From Parasponia andersonii (lineage: Eukaryota; Streptophyta; Magnoliopsida; Rosales; Cannabaceae): 64,000 nt of DNA. The stretch is taken from assembly GCA_002914805.1 (NCBI GenBank), contig JXTB01000430.1, positions 310,390 through 374,389 of the forward strand, given 5' to 3'. The position numbers were made by a program, and so were the translations under genes. Every line of letters begins with the position of its first letter. The first letter of the stretch is position 1. Shown here piece after piece: positions 45,211 to 58,200 of this stretch. The notes below the pieces were generated by a model. It searched no databases, was not told where the DNA came from, and was given only the letters and a program-made list of their open reading frames with translations.

Positions 45211-47482
45211 ATGGCTGATCAGAAAAGCAAGGTTTTGATTATCGGAGGCACCGGCTACATCGGCAAGTTCGTGGTGGAAGCAAGCGCCAAGGCCGGACAC
45301 CCCACATTTGCTCTGGTGAGGGAGAGCACAGTGAATGACCCCGTTAAAGGGAAACTCGTTCAGAAATTCAAAGATTTGGGTGTCACTTTGCTTCACGTAC
45401 GTATAATATCGCTATGTGACCGACTGATACCTTAATGTATATACTTTATTTAATGTCAGATTAAGTAAAATGGTTACATGGGAGGGATGATATATTATGG
45501 ATAATGCAGGGTGATCTGCATGATCATGAGAGTTTGGTTAAGGCGATCAAGCAGGTTGACGTGGTGATATCAACGGTTGGTCACATGCAGATCGCTGATC
45601 AGGTCAAAATCATCGCCGCCATTAAAGAAGCTGGTAATATTAAGGTTGGTGTCTCATCTCTCAAAACGTTAATATAAACTTATTCTTAATTTCCCCTGCT
45701 TTTACAGTTTATTTTTGTGATTTACTTTTAACTCTCTGAAACATTTTATCTGATTTCAAAAAAGAAACATCTATCTACTAATGTACGCCTAGTATACATA
45801 CATATGCTATGTGTCATGACTCATGAGTTATATTCTTCCCGGGCTAAGTAATGTTGTTTAATTTGTTGCCTCGTACGGCGCCATATAGATATAACAGAAC
45901 CTAATTGATACAAGGAATATGACCTGTTATTAGTGGCATAATATTGCAGATGACATGGTCCATATATGAATTTAAATGGTCAATTTGTTACTACTGTGTG
46001 TATGTTAAACTATCAAGTGTACATGATCATAAAGGTGAAAAATATTTAGGTTTAGCCGGTAAAGGGTACATATACCTGATATGCATATAAATATGTATAA
46101 ATATATATATATATATATATGCATGGCAGGACCTAATAAATGGGATACTTCTGTTTTCTGAACGTATGGATACAAGATATATAGTTGGATAAAATTAACC
46201 ACCAGGAAGAAATGAAATCTTCGAGTCCATATAATAATAAAGTTATAAGTCCCTACAGATGTTTGGTGATACGTACGTATAGGCGCAATTCTCATGCGGA
46301 TTTCTTAAAGAAATTTTCAGTTTCCGGACCTTTTTCTCTCTTTCTCTAAAAAAGAAGGATTATTTCCCATAATTTCTCATGATTTTGATGAGAAGCACTT
46401 ATGACTAATTTATTCATTCCAGAGATTCTTCCCATCGGAGTTTGGAACCGATGTGGATCATGCCAATGCCGTAGAGCCTGCGAAATCTGTATTCGTGGTC
46501 AAGGCCCAAATCCGGCGTGCGGTTGAGGCTGAAGGCATACCTTACAGTTACGTGGCCTGCAATTACTTCGCCGGCTATTTCCTCCCCACCTTGGGTCAAC
46601 CAGGAGTCAGCGCTCCTCCTAGAGACAAAGTCATTATCTTAGGCGATGGAAATCCCAAGGGTAAACTCTTCCACATGTTAATCTCTCTGGATGTAGTTCT
46701 AAGAAGAGTTAGTTATGTCAGTCACAATTGTTTTTTGCATTTCTGTCTTTTGATTACGGTTTTGCACTGAAAATATTCTCTGACAAAACACTTGTTAGTG
46801 CTAATACTATCTTTTTCAATTAGTCATATATTATCTCAAAATTGAGTTGAGATATGAATTGAAGATTGGTTAGAACTAATTGTGTGATTGTTTGTGTTAG
46901 CTTTGTTGTGACATATACTCCTTATTTTGTAAGTTTGTATTCTCTTTCTTGTTCTAATTTGGGATTATATATATATATATATATAGCGGTTTTTAACAAG
47001 GAAGAGGACATTGGAACATACACCATCAGGGCTGTGGATGATCCAAGAACCTTGAACAAGGTGCTCTACATCAAGCCTCAGAAGAACACACTCTCATTCA
47101 ATGAGCTCGTAGCTATTTGGGAGACGAAGATTGGCAAAACTCTTGAGAAAATCTATGTTTCAGAGGAGCAACTTCTCAAGGACATCCAAGGTCAACCAAT
47201 AACCTTATTTGAATATTTTTCGAATTCTAAATATATCATATGAAAGATTACTAATAATTTACTTTGTCTCTTTCTTTTTTTCGGTTGGATTGATTATTTG
47301 ATTTTTGGTTTTCAGAGGCTCCAGTTCCAATCAACGTGGTGTTAGCAATCAACCACTCGGCCTTTGTGAAGGGAGATCATACCAACTTTGAAATTGAGCC
47401 ATCATTTGGTGTGGAGGCTTCTGAGCTCTACCCTGATGTCAAGTACACTAGTGTTGAGGAATACCTTGACCAATTCGTTTAA
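45211..47482 (+). CDS. PCBER: Phenylcoumaran benzylic ether reductase (isoflavone-reductase-like)
   Basis: Five exons (45211-45396, 45510-45644, 46423-46660, 46987-47190, 47316-47482) encode 309 aa, the usual PCBER length. The protein is an atypical short-chain dehydrogenase. The NADPH-binding motif GGTGYIG lies at residues 12-18, the PSEFGTDVD block follows STVGHMQ, the catalytic lysine is Lys134 in FVVKAQIRRA, and the C-terminal blocks are INHSAFVKGD, FGVEASELYPDVKYTSVEEYL and FV at the end. PCBERs reduce the benzylic ether of dehydrodiconiferyl alcohol-type 8-5' neolignans in the cytosol. The close relatives pinoresinol-lariciresinol reductase and isoflavone reductase differ in substrate-loop residues, and overall sequence favours PCBER. 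The AC elements upstream fit control with lignin-pathway genes. No key residue is missing. Confidence 0.95.
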
Positions 47483-47832
47483 GAGACTCATGAAAACAAA
47501 ATCCAAACTCTTTTCTCATTATTAAATTAATCATCCAAATAAATATGGTAGACACTTTTATTTGCTATTCGAGCGGATGAGATGAGTGTAAGATGAGTGC
47601 TTGTGCTTGTCACTGTTTTCTTTCTTCCATGTGTACCTTGAGCTTGTATTATCTAGTTTTTACATTATATATATAAATCTACTCCAACTATTGTTATTGG
47701 CTTTCTTGTCTCGTTTACATGCTTTTACTTCCAAATATAATGTAATATATGTATGTATATATTTATATGTAAAGAGTTGGACAAATGTTTGTACAGTAAT
47801 AGGACGATAGCAAAACAGAAGAAGAGACATAG

Positions 47833-47924
47833 AAATGACTGCTTGGATTGGGAAGACAGGGTTAGTTCAGTCTTCCTTAAATGACTGCTTGGATTGGTAA
47901 GACGGGGTTAGTTCAGTCTTCCTC
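47833..47924. repeat. 46-bp tandem duplication downstream of PCBER
   Basis: Two copies (47833-47878 and 47879-47924) of AAATGACTGCTTGGATTGG followed by AAGAC(A/G)GGGTTAGTTCAGTCTTCCT differ at only a few positions. They lie in the 3' flank of PCBER, outside its coding region. Each unit also contains GAAGAC/GTCTTC-like inverted parts. Confidence 0.8.
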
Positions 47925-49026
47925 ACCCATCGTCATCAAAAAGAAAAAGTGTAATAAATAATTTCCACTTTTCGGGCCCCATTACCAATTGTTAAAGCTA
48001 AATTATTATTTTTTTTTTCACGTCTTTTTGTATATACATATATAATATATATGTAACATTTTTTTTAAATATCGTGGAAAGCATACTTGATACCTAAATT
48101 CACAGAACAAAATTTTCATACAAAAGGAAAACGACGTGAAACCAAGAAAAATAATCAGAGGATCAAAAGCCAAACAACGTGCCAACGACCACATCAATAT
48201 ATAAAACAAAAGCTAATAAATAAATAAAGAATAATGGAGTTTGGTATTCAGGACCATACGAAGTTGTGTGTAAAACATTCTTGGTATAGATTATAGCCTA
48301 GGACTTAGGAGAGCTCCACAGAGTTGGATGAGCGGAACATAAATATTAAATTTTTCTGCAGTAAAATCCAGGCTCTCAATACAATAAAATGATCTGGATT
48401 CTTATGAGTTACGACTTAGAGTGTAAGAAGGAAGAAGTTTCAAGGCCTAGCTAGATAGACCAATGATCTTGATCAATTTCATATTGACATTGTCTCAACA
48501 TCAATCATTAAGGAAACATTGTCATCTGAGGTATCTAAAGCAATCTTTTCTGTGCTAAGATAAAGACAATACTGAATTAGCCGTTCAACCACTTTATCGG
48601 AAACAGACAGAACAAGCTTACTCTTAAATAGCTTCCACAAATAATTTATTTTCATTCGAGCATTTATAAAACCTCGATGATTAACAAATGCCTAGTCGTG
48701 TCATGAGTACAAGCTTGTTTATTTTAAGACAAGAATTTTATTAATGAATGCTTCTACCAAGGTCGTTTCGTTAGCCTCTATTCCTATCTTCTTTCCAATA
48801 CAATTAGAATATCGGATATCCCACCTTTAAGAAAATTAATATCCGTCTTCATAAAATGGAAATGAACTGCATTTAACTGGTATACTAAAGTATATACAAT
48901 CACGATATTTCTCACCTCTTTTACATTATTCTTCGTATGATGAGTCTGATATTTGGCTCAAATTATAGCTCACATAGACAAATAAATACTCAAAAAGAAT
49001 CTGTATGACTTTGTATTTATGAAAGC
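47925..49026. other. Intergenic DNA between PCBER and the small secreted protein gene
   Basis: Convergent 3' flanks of both genes. The sequence is AT-rich without a supported gene. The last few hundred bases probably hold the 3' UTR of the minus-strand gene. Confidence 0.4.
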
Positions 49027-49506
49027 TCAAACCACACCAAGTCTGGTCTTATTGACTACCAATTTCATTGATTCAGAGAAGACCTTGCCAAGATAAGTTT
49101 TTCTATTTCTGGGAACATTGACAGAGGGTGCCGGAGCTGGTGCTGGGGCCGGTAAATTTGCCAAGCTTGTTGGTGTTCTTATCGAATGTTTCTCCGCCAT
49201 AATTCTTCTTACCTTAATTTCTTCACTTTTCTCCTCTGTCAAAAGTTTGAATTAAAATGAGTTAATCTTAATGTAACAACAGGTTTCAAGCTAAACTACC
49301 AACTCCTAAACATATGCATATGTATACATATATATTATATACAAGACCAAAAACAAAAAGGAATGGAACTTCGTTTTAGACTCCTAGGAATTCTTACCAT
49401 TTAAGTGCTGAGACTTCGAAGACTCGGACAAGTGAACAAGTGTGGGGGTGATAATAGTGAGCAAAGCCCAGAAGAAGAATATCACAACAAAGGTTCTGCC
49501 ACTCAT
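49027..49506 (-). CDS. Small secreted or membrane-anchored protein, 105 aa
   Basis: Two exons on the minus strand, 49398-49506 and 49027-49235, join in frame through a GT-AG intron (phase 1). The N-terminus MSGRTFVVIFFFWALLTIIT is a clear signal peptide or signal anchor, followed by PTLVHLSESSKS. The mature part is small, basic and polar with an Ala-Pro run (LPAPAPAPAPS), a Lys/Arg-rich region (KVRRIMAEKHSIRTP) and the tail YLGKVFSESMKLVVNKTRLG. It has no cysteines. A short precursor with a signal sequence and a basic linker resembles plant signalling-peptide precursors, but I recognise no CLE, PSY, RGF or CEP motif. It may belong to an unnamed family of small plant membrane proteins with the WALLTI-TPTL opening. 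Confidence 0.62.
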
Positions 49507-50718
49507 TTGTGGGATTTTTTTGGGGAGAGGAACAGGCCTTTTAGGCTTGGCAAATGTCTTGAGAGGGTTTTAAATGCTAATTCTAGGACGAGTTGTTGTT
49601 ATGGGTGGGGGAGGATGAAAGGAAGGGGGAGCGGACCTTGAAACATTAGCTGGCCATGTTTCATGATCATTGCTATTATAAAATTCGAATTCTCTGTTTG
49701 CATTTGGATTATTTAATATGATTCTATATGCAAAGTCAAGTATTTTAACAAATAAACTTGTGATTTTCATTGTTCAGTTGTTGGAGGGTTGTTATACCAA
49801 TTGGGTGTTTGATTGGACATCTACCTGGCATCTTAAACCCCAGGTCAGAACCTGCTTCAGCTCGAATTAAAGTGCTTTCTCACGTAGTCCCGCTGCCATA
49901 TTTTGTCAACGGTTAATTTCGTTAGAGGAGTTTTTCCAAGCCACCTGAGTCAATACATACTTTTCCATCGTCGGAATGAGTGGCATAGATTTTACCGCAC
50001 ACGTTACACGTGTAAGTTTTGTCTTGCGAATTAACAAATTAAAAATAGCTCATCATTCTGAAACCACAATCAAAAACTTATCAGAGACACCATAACCAAC
50101 TTTTCCCTATGAGCTAACCTGTTTTCTCTCCTACATTTAGATATGAAACGCATTCTTTGCGTCATTCGGCGTAGTGGATGGTAATGGAACCAGCCAAAGT
50201 CACTTTCACACTAAAAAATAAAATTACATGGCTGATTCTTTAGTGTTATCAGATCTACAGTACATCAGCTATAATAATTTTCACAAGAACACTATGCAAA
50301 GTGACAAGGTTACATTTTAATAAGAAGTGACAATGCAAGAACAAGAGAGATTGGTCGCACCACATCTTAGCCTGTGGAATTGAAAATCATATAAAAAGTT
50401 CTCTCCCTTTTGTTCAGACAAACTGAAAATTTCAACATGTTTATCTACAACGGGTCCCCTATTGGGTGGAAAATAAAGTGAGATAATTATGATCCTATGA
50501 TATATATTGAGCTCCGGGTACAATAGAAGGATTACAGGACACGAAAATATCATCCCCAACTTCTCTTCCTCTGGCTATGGAATCATTCCCAACTTCCAAA
50601 TGGAATGTTACAAATTCAACAAATATAAGCAAGAAACACGCATTTGTGAAAACAAATTTAACGAACAGTTCCAACGCTACACTTCTTTCTCCTGTCCCCT
50701 AAATGTCAAACGAGAGCT
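49507..50718. other. Intergenic DNA
   Basis: Holds the promoter of the minus-strand small protein gene on its left and the 3' UTR of RER1 on its right (about 50320-50718). GC content is more balanced than in other intergenic parts. No additional gene could be supported in either strand. Confidence 0.4.
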
Positions 50719-51719
50719 TCAGTCTTTATTCTTGATGCCACTGCTACTGGCAGCGGACTGCTTCCCTGTGTACCTCTGGCAACAACCAAGAAGACAAGTA
50801 AATATATTACACTAAGATGAGTAAGCAATTTCAACTCAGCCCCGCAAAAAATAAAAGTAAACAAAATAAAATTCATTGCTGATCATTAGACACGAAACAG
50901 AGGGTGAATGATAACGTTCTGAAGCGCTAACCTGCTTTCCAAAGCTGAATGGTACATATTTATACTTAATCATGTGCATGATTTGGCGCTTCATTGTGAG
51001 GACAAACAGAACAATCCAATAGCAAAGAAGAATAGGCCAGAAAACAGGGACATCAAACACAGAAAAGAAGGTCATCAGAAAGGCTACGCAGAAAGCCTTT
51101 GAAATAGCATACCTGAAACCACAAGAATCAAAAACCCGAATTGAGCCTCACGACATTCTAACACATAATTTCAACATTGAAGCAGGGAGCAACAAGTGAC
51201 ATGAGGCAGCATCCTCGTTGCCAAACAAAACTCTTAATGAGAAGTGTAAACACTTTACCATGAAACATTATGTGGCCGAACAACCACTTGTATAACAAAA
51301 AATAAAATACAACAAAGGAAGCAGAATGGTATGTATAACTAATCATCGTAACAGGAGTTTCTAGATTACCAAAACTTAAACTCAGGAAGCCGGCGAATGA
51401 AGGGCTTAAACTCGTCCGAGCCTCGGGTCGGCAATGAAGCGCCATCCAAGACCTCAAGCTCTGGATCAACCTTCGGCGACAAAAATCCGATCAAGAGATT
51501 CAATATATAGATTCCTAGGCCATAGGAGATGATGTAAAACCCTTGAACATAGTAAACTCGCAGCACATAAATTGCAGCTGCAGCAAGAGTCCCCAGCCAC
51601 CTCTGTACTGGATGAGGGGTAGAACGATCCAAATAGTACTGAAATGCCCTCGAAAAATCGGTTCTCCACTTGGCAAGAGGCACCGCATCGGAGGCAGCAT
51701 TGCCCTCAACTCCTTCCAT
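50719..51719 (-). CDS. RER1: RER1 retrieval receptor
   Basis: Three coding exons (51370-51719, 50932-51112, 50719-50775) give 195 aa. RER1 cycles between Golgi and ER and returns ER membrane proteins by recognising their transmembrane segments. Seen here: the N-terminal [20 protein letters not shown], four hydrophobic segments arranged in two hairpins (about residues 41-60, 62-80, 118-137 and 140-160), the conserved [15 protein letters not shown] linker and the cytosolic tail [20 protein letters not shown]. The C-terminus is Ser/Lys-rich (SSSGIKNKD). A non-coding 5' exon is likely: a donor with exon edge at 52250 and an acceptor at about 51737 give a 5' UTR intron of about 510 bp. The gene is divergent from gamma carbonic anhydrase. 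Confidence 0.93.
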
Positions 51720-52800
51720 GAAATGTTATCCTCTAACCTGCCTGCAGTGCAGAAAAATTAAAAAAGGAATATAGCTAAACTAAATGACCGACACAAGAGA
51801 TCATACTCACTGTTTGTTTCCTGAGAAAATAAGAAGGTAAATTGGAAAGTCATTCTCCAAAGTAGATCCTGTACAGTCTATTTTAAGGTTCTCTTGTACT
51901 GAAAACACTTATATTCACCCATACACCGACACAACAGAGAAAATTATCGAGTTTTTTAGGACTTAATTGACTCAAAATCTAATTTTTCACTTTACTCACA
52001 TCACCAAAAAAAAAAAATCGTAGAATTTTTTTTTAATTTTCTTATTTCAAATTTAATTCAAGATTCAGAAATAGAAACTCCATAGAGCAAAAAAATGAAA
52101 TAAAACAGACATTAACGATTAACAACATAGCAAGAAAAAAACTAGGGTTTGGTTTATATAACTGAATCACTACATGATCACAGTATAGCGCCGAGGAAAA
52201 TCATTGAATCAAGAACAATATACAAATTTAAACAAATTGAAAAGCTAACCTGGAGAAAATACGAAATTAGGGTCAAAGAACTATTCGAAGCCGATTACAG
52301 ATTGATTTTGATGATGAAGACTGTGAATACACCTGTAGAGATATATTCAAAACTGTTATCTATATAGTGATTTGAGGTCCAAGAACGAAGAATTTCCCTA
52401 TTAGGTTTATATCTTTCTGCGAATATTTTCTCAGTGCCCAAACAACAACAAGAACTTCCCAAGAAAATATCGAACTTTGCTCCCAGACAAAAACCCGGTT
52501 TGGGTTTGGACCGCTTAAGACACGAAACGCACCGCTCTGATCCCAACTCTGAGACACGTTAAAACGCGCCCTCTTCATGTCGTTTTGTTTACAGTCGGGG
52601 GACTTTCTGGTCAATTTAACCTTTGGTACGAAAACCCCAAATTACCCTCCCAAGGTTTTGGGATATTCTAAACCTACCACTGGGACTGGACGAGACTTGA
52701 AAAGGCTCCAAAAACCCCAAACGGGTCTGTCATTTTGGGTGTTTGGGAGGCAATAAAATTTTTCAGACAAGGAAGGAAGGAAGGAAGGAAGAAGAAGGAG
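51720..52800. promoter_or_regulatory. Shared divergent promoter, RER1 / gamma carbonic anhydrase
   Basis: About 1.08 kb separates the two start codons. If the RER1 leader exon extends from 52250 to near 52590, less than about 200 bp remain between the transcription starts. The GC content rises at 52440-52730. A purine-rich (GGAA)5-type run at about 52769-52790 lies just before the gamma carbonic anhydrase ATG, probably in its 5' UTR. Confidence 0.5.
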
Positions 52801-55230
52801 ATGGGAACCCTAGGGAAAGCAATCTACACTGTTGGATTTTGGATTCGAGAGACTGGCCAGGCCATTGACCGCCTCGGCTGCCGCCTCCAAGGAAACTACT
52901 ACTTCCAAGAACAGCGTAAGCTTCTCCTCCTTTTCTGTGCCCTAGATCCCATTTCAAACCCTAGTTCTGATTCTTCATGTGCTTCAGAATCTTCGAATTT
53001 CTTCTGTCTTGTTATTGGATCAAGGTTTCGTGCAAATGCTATTGACAATTGTATGTTGGTGTGGCTCACATTTTCTTTGACCTATATGCCAATACATTTT
53101 TGTTTTCCTTCTCTGATAATTGAGCTGCGAATGTGAAATAAGGTTTGGGCGTGAAGCAATTTCTGGAGAGATGAGGCTGTATTTTCTGTCTGATACCATT
53201 TTTTCTTTCTTCGCTTAATTTTTTTTTTTTTTTTTGTGAGTGTTTTGTATTACAAGCTCCAGATTATGCTTCGTCGGGATTGAGCTGTGGGATTTTTTTG
53301 GGGCGGTTAGGAAAACCTAAATGATGTAGTATAGTTGATTCTGTCGCATAAAATGAAAGTAGGTCCTCCAATTGCCAATATTGATGTATTAAGGATGTTA
53401 AGACGGGAAATTATGCTTCTTTGGAAGGTTTAATAGTTACTGGAATGTCAAAGCATTCGACTCTTTCAATGTCGTTAGGGAGATATCTCATTGTTTCAAT
53501 ATGTTATGTTGGTAGTGGACTCTCTCAGCAAAAACCCAAGGTGGGACTTTGTGATGTACTTGCCTTCTTGGTTGGTTGTCCACTGTAATGTGTCTCTAGC
53601 ATTTCCTTCTTACTTATTTTTTGTAACTTCCTGCATCTAGGCTGCTTGGCCTTTACCCTGATTGGTAAACTTGTGTTGGAGTTGTCTTTTAAATTTTGTT
53701 CTTTTTATTTTCATCTCCTGTCAAAGTTTGCTCTTTGTGGTGTCTAATATATAAGGCTTGCTTGGCAACATTTATGTTTATTGTATTTAAGAGTAAAATG
53801 AATGATATAGATGTCTCTAAAATATTTGAGAAATCTTCCTCATCCATTTCAATTTTAACAACGATAGACATAAAACATGAATGTTGCCAAACAAGCCAAC
53901 TCTGATTTGTGCTATGTTTGTTGTTTTGCGTGTTTTCTGTTATTGCTGTACTCATGTCACCATTATCATGATCCACAGTGTCTAGGCACCGGACTTTGAT
54001 GAACATATTTGATAAAGCTCCAGTGGTTGATAAGGATGCATTCGTGGCCCCAAGTGCCTCAGTCATTGGGGATGTTCTAGTCGGAAGAGGGTCATCTATT
54101 TGGTATGGATGTGTTCTGAGAGGTAAACGAATCTTCTGATATGACATTCATTGTATCACCATTAAATTTCTTGACCTTTTGGTTTTCTGAAGGATATAAG
54201 GAAATCTTACCCTTTAATGCTTTTTATTTGTAAGATAAGATCCTGCGTTTCATCAAGATCAACAGTCAATTTTCTTCTCAAAACAGTGTCTGTCCAGGAG
54301 ATATTCTTTAGTTCAGTTTTATTACTTGAATCCCCTTGATTGGCTAGATTGGCTTTTAATTCTATCCATGGGATTCTTCGGGAAGTATATGTTCTATCTG
54401 TTGCTAATCCTACAAACCTATTGTACGTAGGTGATGTGAACAGCATCAGTGTTGGATCTGGCACTAACATACAAGATAACTCCCTTGTGCATGTGGCAAA
54501 ATCTAACTTAAGCGGGAAGGTTTTACCAACTATTATTGGGGACAACGTTACTGTAGGTGAGTAATATGCTGTCAGTTTTACCTCTGAAGGGCTTCTGGGT
54601 GTGAAATTCTTGAAGGATTCTGATTGGGATATGTAAACTGGGCAGGTCATAGTGCCGTTTTGCATGGCTGCACTGTTGAGGATGAGGCCTTTGTAGGCAT
54701 GGGAGCAACACTTCTTGATGGAGTAGTTGTTGAGAAGCACGGCATGGTTGCTGCAGGAGCTCTTGTGAGACAGAATACACGGATCCCTGCTGGAGAGGTG
54801 AGACTGAAATGCACTGTCTAATCTTCAAACACCAGTGCCTGACTATTATGAACTGTAATACCATCAGTAGTTCTTGAATGTTGATTGGGATTGATGATCA
54901 TCACAAACAGTGATTAACACATTTTAAATTATTTGGACCTGTACATGTCAGGTATGGGGAGGTAATCCAGCAAAGTTCTTGAGGAAGCTGACTGATGAGG
55001 AGATAGCCTTCATCTCTCAGTCAGCAACAAACTATTCCAACCTTGCACAAGTCCATGCAGCTGAGAATGCAAAACCTTTTGATGAGATCGAGTTTGAGAA
55101 GGTTCTCCGCAAGAAGTTTGCTCGTCGAGATGAGGAGTATGACTCGATGCTGGGCGTTGTCCGTGAAACTCCCCCAGAGCTTGTTCTTCCGGATAATATC
55201 CTACCAGACAAAGCACCAAAAGCTTCTTAA
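52801..55230 (+). CDS. GAMMACA: Mitochondrial gamma carbonic anhydrase, complex I subunit
   Basis: Five exons (52801-52915, 53979-54122, 54431-54556, 54646-54797, 54952-55230) encode 271 aa. The start MGTLGKAIYTVGFWIRETGQ is the usual gamma-CA presequence. A left-handed beta-helix of hexapeptide repeats follows (about residues 58-165: APSASVIGDVLVGRGSSIWY, DVNSISVGSGTNIQDNS). The three zinc-binding histidines are present as His107 (LVHVA), His130 and His135 (GHSAVLHG). The C-terminal helix (NYSNLAQVHAAENAK) is conserved. Gamma-CAs form a trimer on the matrix arm of plant complex I, needed for its assembly. All three histidines being present places it with GAMMACA1/2 rather than the gamma-CA-like subunits. 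Intron 1 (1,063 bp) carries a MITE. Confidence 0.95.
53755..53897. mobile_element. 143-bp MITE in gamma carbonic anhydrase intron 1
   Basis: Inverted ends GGCTTGCTTGGCAACATT and (inverted) GGCTTGTTTGGCAACATT differ by one base. The match extends inward through ATGTTTATTG-like sequence for about 30 bp, so the element can fold as a hairpin. No coding sequence. A 3-bp target site (TAA/AAC region) is uncertain, so the superfamily is not assigned. Confidence 0.7.
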
Positions 55231-58200
55231 AATGATTTTCATCTGTTTCTCTTTCTTCTTTTATCATTTATATTTTCTTCTTAAATTTAAATTTGACTTT
55301 TTGACATCTAAGGTATGTTTCTTCTCATGTGCAAATACATGGAAAGGGGATCGCTTTCTTTTCCAATAATACCCGACATGTTTCAGGGCAGAATTATGGC
55401 TCTTTTTCTAGCTGTTGGCTCTACCCATCCTAATTCCTATGGTTTTTATAATCTCTTTTCTGCATGGATTGAAAACAAATGACATTAAGCAGCATCAATG
55501 TATGTTGGTTTGCCTTCTTTGTATCTAAAGATAAGTCTTTGAACTAGAGGATTTTGTTTTTCTTTCCTTGTATGTACCTAGTTCAGAGCGATGGCAAGCC
55601 AAAACGTGCTCTTATGCTCAAAAGCTTCCACGTTCCATTTCTGGTAACCGGTCGGTCTTTGCACAACACCTTAACAGGTCCAAGCTAAATTAATGGGGAA
55701 ATCAGACTATATACAACTTTTGGGGGGGGAAGTCTGAAAAATACGATTTACGGACTTGGATATTTTGAAAAATATGATCTCCTTTTATTTCTATGCGGCT
55801 AGACAGGTATACGGCAGGGATAAAAAATGGAAGGGGTTTTGTTGCCCGCTCCGCTGATTAGCACGCGCCAGATGACTGTCAGCGTAAGGCCTCACGCAAT
55901 TTTTTTTTTAATATATATATATGTCAAATTGAGATTTTTAGGGTATTCTAATTTGGGCCAGAATTTCATCTCACGGTTATAATAATATTAGTGATTTTAT
56001 AAAAAAAAAAAATTGTAATCAATGCCTATATAAATATAGAAAGATATTTATGTCCAAAAAAAAAATCTGTAACTTGTTGGTGACATTTTTTTTTCAATTC
56101 CTTTTTCATTGATTTTTTTTTTGTTTTTATTCTCATTCTCATTCCATTTTTGTATTTTTATTCTTGTACCTTATTGTATACAGGTTTAATTTTCTTTCTC
56201 TTTTTAAATTTTTCCTACACATATGCTCTTTTTTTTTTTCCCTAGACTAACTAATTTAACTAATTTTTTTCTGTATACTAATTATGTTAACAAATTATCT
56301 ATTTCCTTTTTTTTTTGGTGATTTCACCTATAACTATCTTATTTTTTAAAAACTAATTTTCTTTAATGTATAACTTATCTAGTTGATAAATTCTAATTCT
56401 CTCTCTCTCTCTCTTTTTGTTATTTGACGTGTTACATTTTTTTTTTGACTTACACGTTTTACATATTTAATTATCTTAATATTTTCTTTTATTTTACTTG
56501 TGGACTTATTTTAACATAGGATAACGATTATTTCAAAATAATAATAATACTAAACAATATTAACAACAATAAAAAAAATAATAATAAATAAATAAAACAA
56601 TAGGTTTGATTTCTCTCTAACCTTATATGTATTCTCAAAAACAATACGGACTAATCTTCTAAATCAACATTTAATTATCGTGTAGGGTTATGGATAAATG
56701 GACAAGAAGTTATTATTGAATAAATTAAATATTAATTATTCATGCGGCCCTTAATAATTTGATCGTGAGATGTTCAAATTGTTTTTCCTCCATGAGGTCA
56801 TGCGTTTCTAACTAATGTTCTAAGCATTTAATTAATATGGAAGCCAATTTTCATAATAATAATAATAATAATATGGAGGCCATGCATTTAACGAATTTTC
56901 TCACCAATATAATAGAAAAAAAAATTAAAATATATTTCTTTGGTCCCATACTTTCCCCTAAACAGTTAATAATAATTTTCTCGTATAATAATTAATGAGA
57001 GCTTATTCTAAATGACAAATGCATACACCTATCAATTTATTATTATTATTATTTTAAAAAAAGAGTGCATCACTTTAGCTTAATATCATCTATTATAAAG
57101 TGAAATGAATAATTATAATGGAGTAAAATAAATAAATAAAATGAATAATTAAACTGATATTTTTTCACATTACATTATATAATATAATCTATGATAGAAT
57201 ATTTAAATTCATACGAGAGTGTAATATTTACAACAATGATGAAGACACGATTGAAGAGTTAGCATTTTTTTTTTTACAAAATATTATTTGCCTTAGTTGG
57301 TGGCCTAGTTATCAATTTAATATATTATACATAAACATACATATTTTTAATATATAACTTAATTATATTGATGTGAATATATAGTCATTCTAAATGAAAA
57401 CGAGGAATATAAATCATCATTAATAAATTTTAAAAATGATTAATTTTAAAAAAGATTGACTTAGAATGATATTAACACAAAAAAAAAAGCTTACATAGGA
57501 TTAATAGAAGGCCTATATATGTAATTATTCAATAAAATTAATAAGTAAGTTTACTTTGTACCACGTTGTAGGTGAGTCTTTTAGTTCACATCAATTGATT
57601 AGTATCATCGATAGAACGATGGACTTATACCTGACATAGTTGAAAAAATAGTAATTTAAATAAGTTTTAATCCAAATGTTACTCTTTTTTAGCTATTTTG
57701 GTTGAGTAATGAGATGTTGTACACTTTATAATGAGTTTTTTTTTTCTTTTTCATATTTAGAATTATCAATGTAGATTACATGCAGTTTTGCTCACTCTTC
57801 TTACTCTAAAGAGAACAGAATATGAGAAAAACTAATTTGGGGTAAAATGACTTTTTTTTATGTATTCTCTTAAAATTAACTTTTTTAAGAGTATTAAAGA
57901 AATCTTAACCTATAGTCAAGACTTTGTTGATCATGAAAAACTCTTATATAATGGTGTTCTAGTGGTCAAAAAAACTCCCGAATATGGGTTAAGATTGACA
58001 CGGTGACTTTCAAAAATGTCATTTTAGAAAAAATTCACAAAAGGATTTTTTAGCCCAAGTTAATCATACCTATAACATTTTATCTTGCTCTTAAAGTGTC
58101 TAATGGGCTTTTTCGACCTTTGGAATTATAAGTATTATTAATATTATTTTTCTCATGGAGTTACATGCATAAATAGATGCAAGTATTAAAGAGTTTGATT

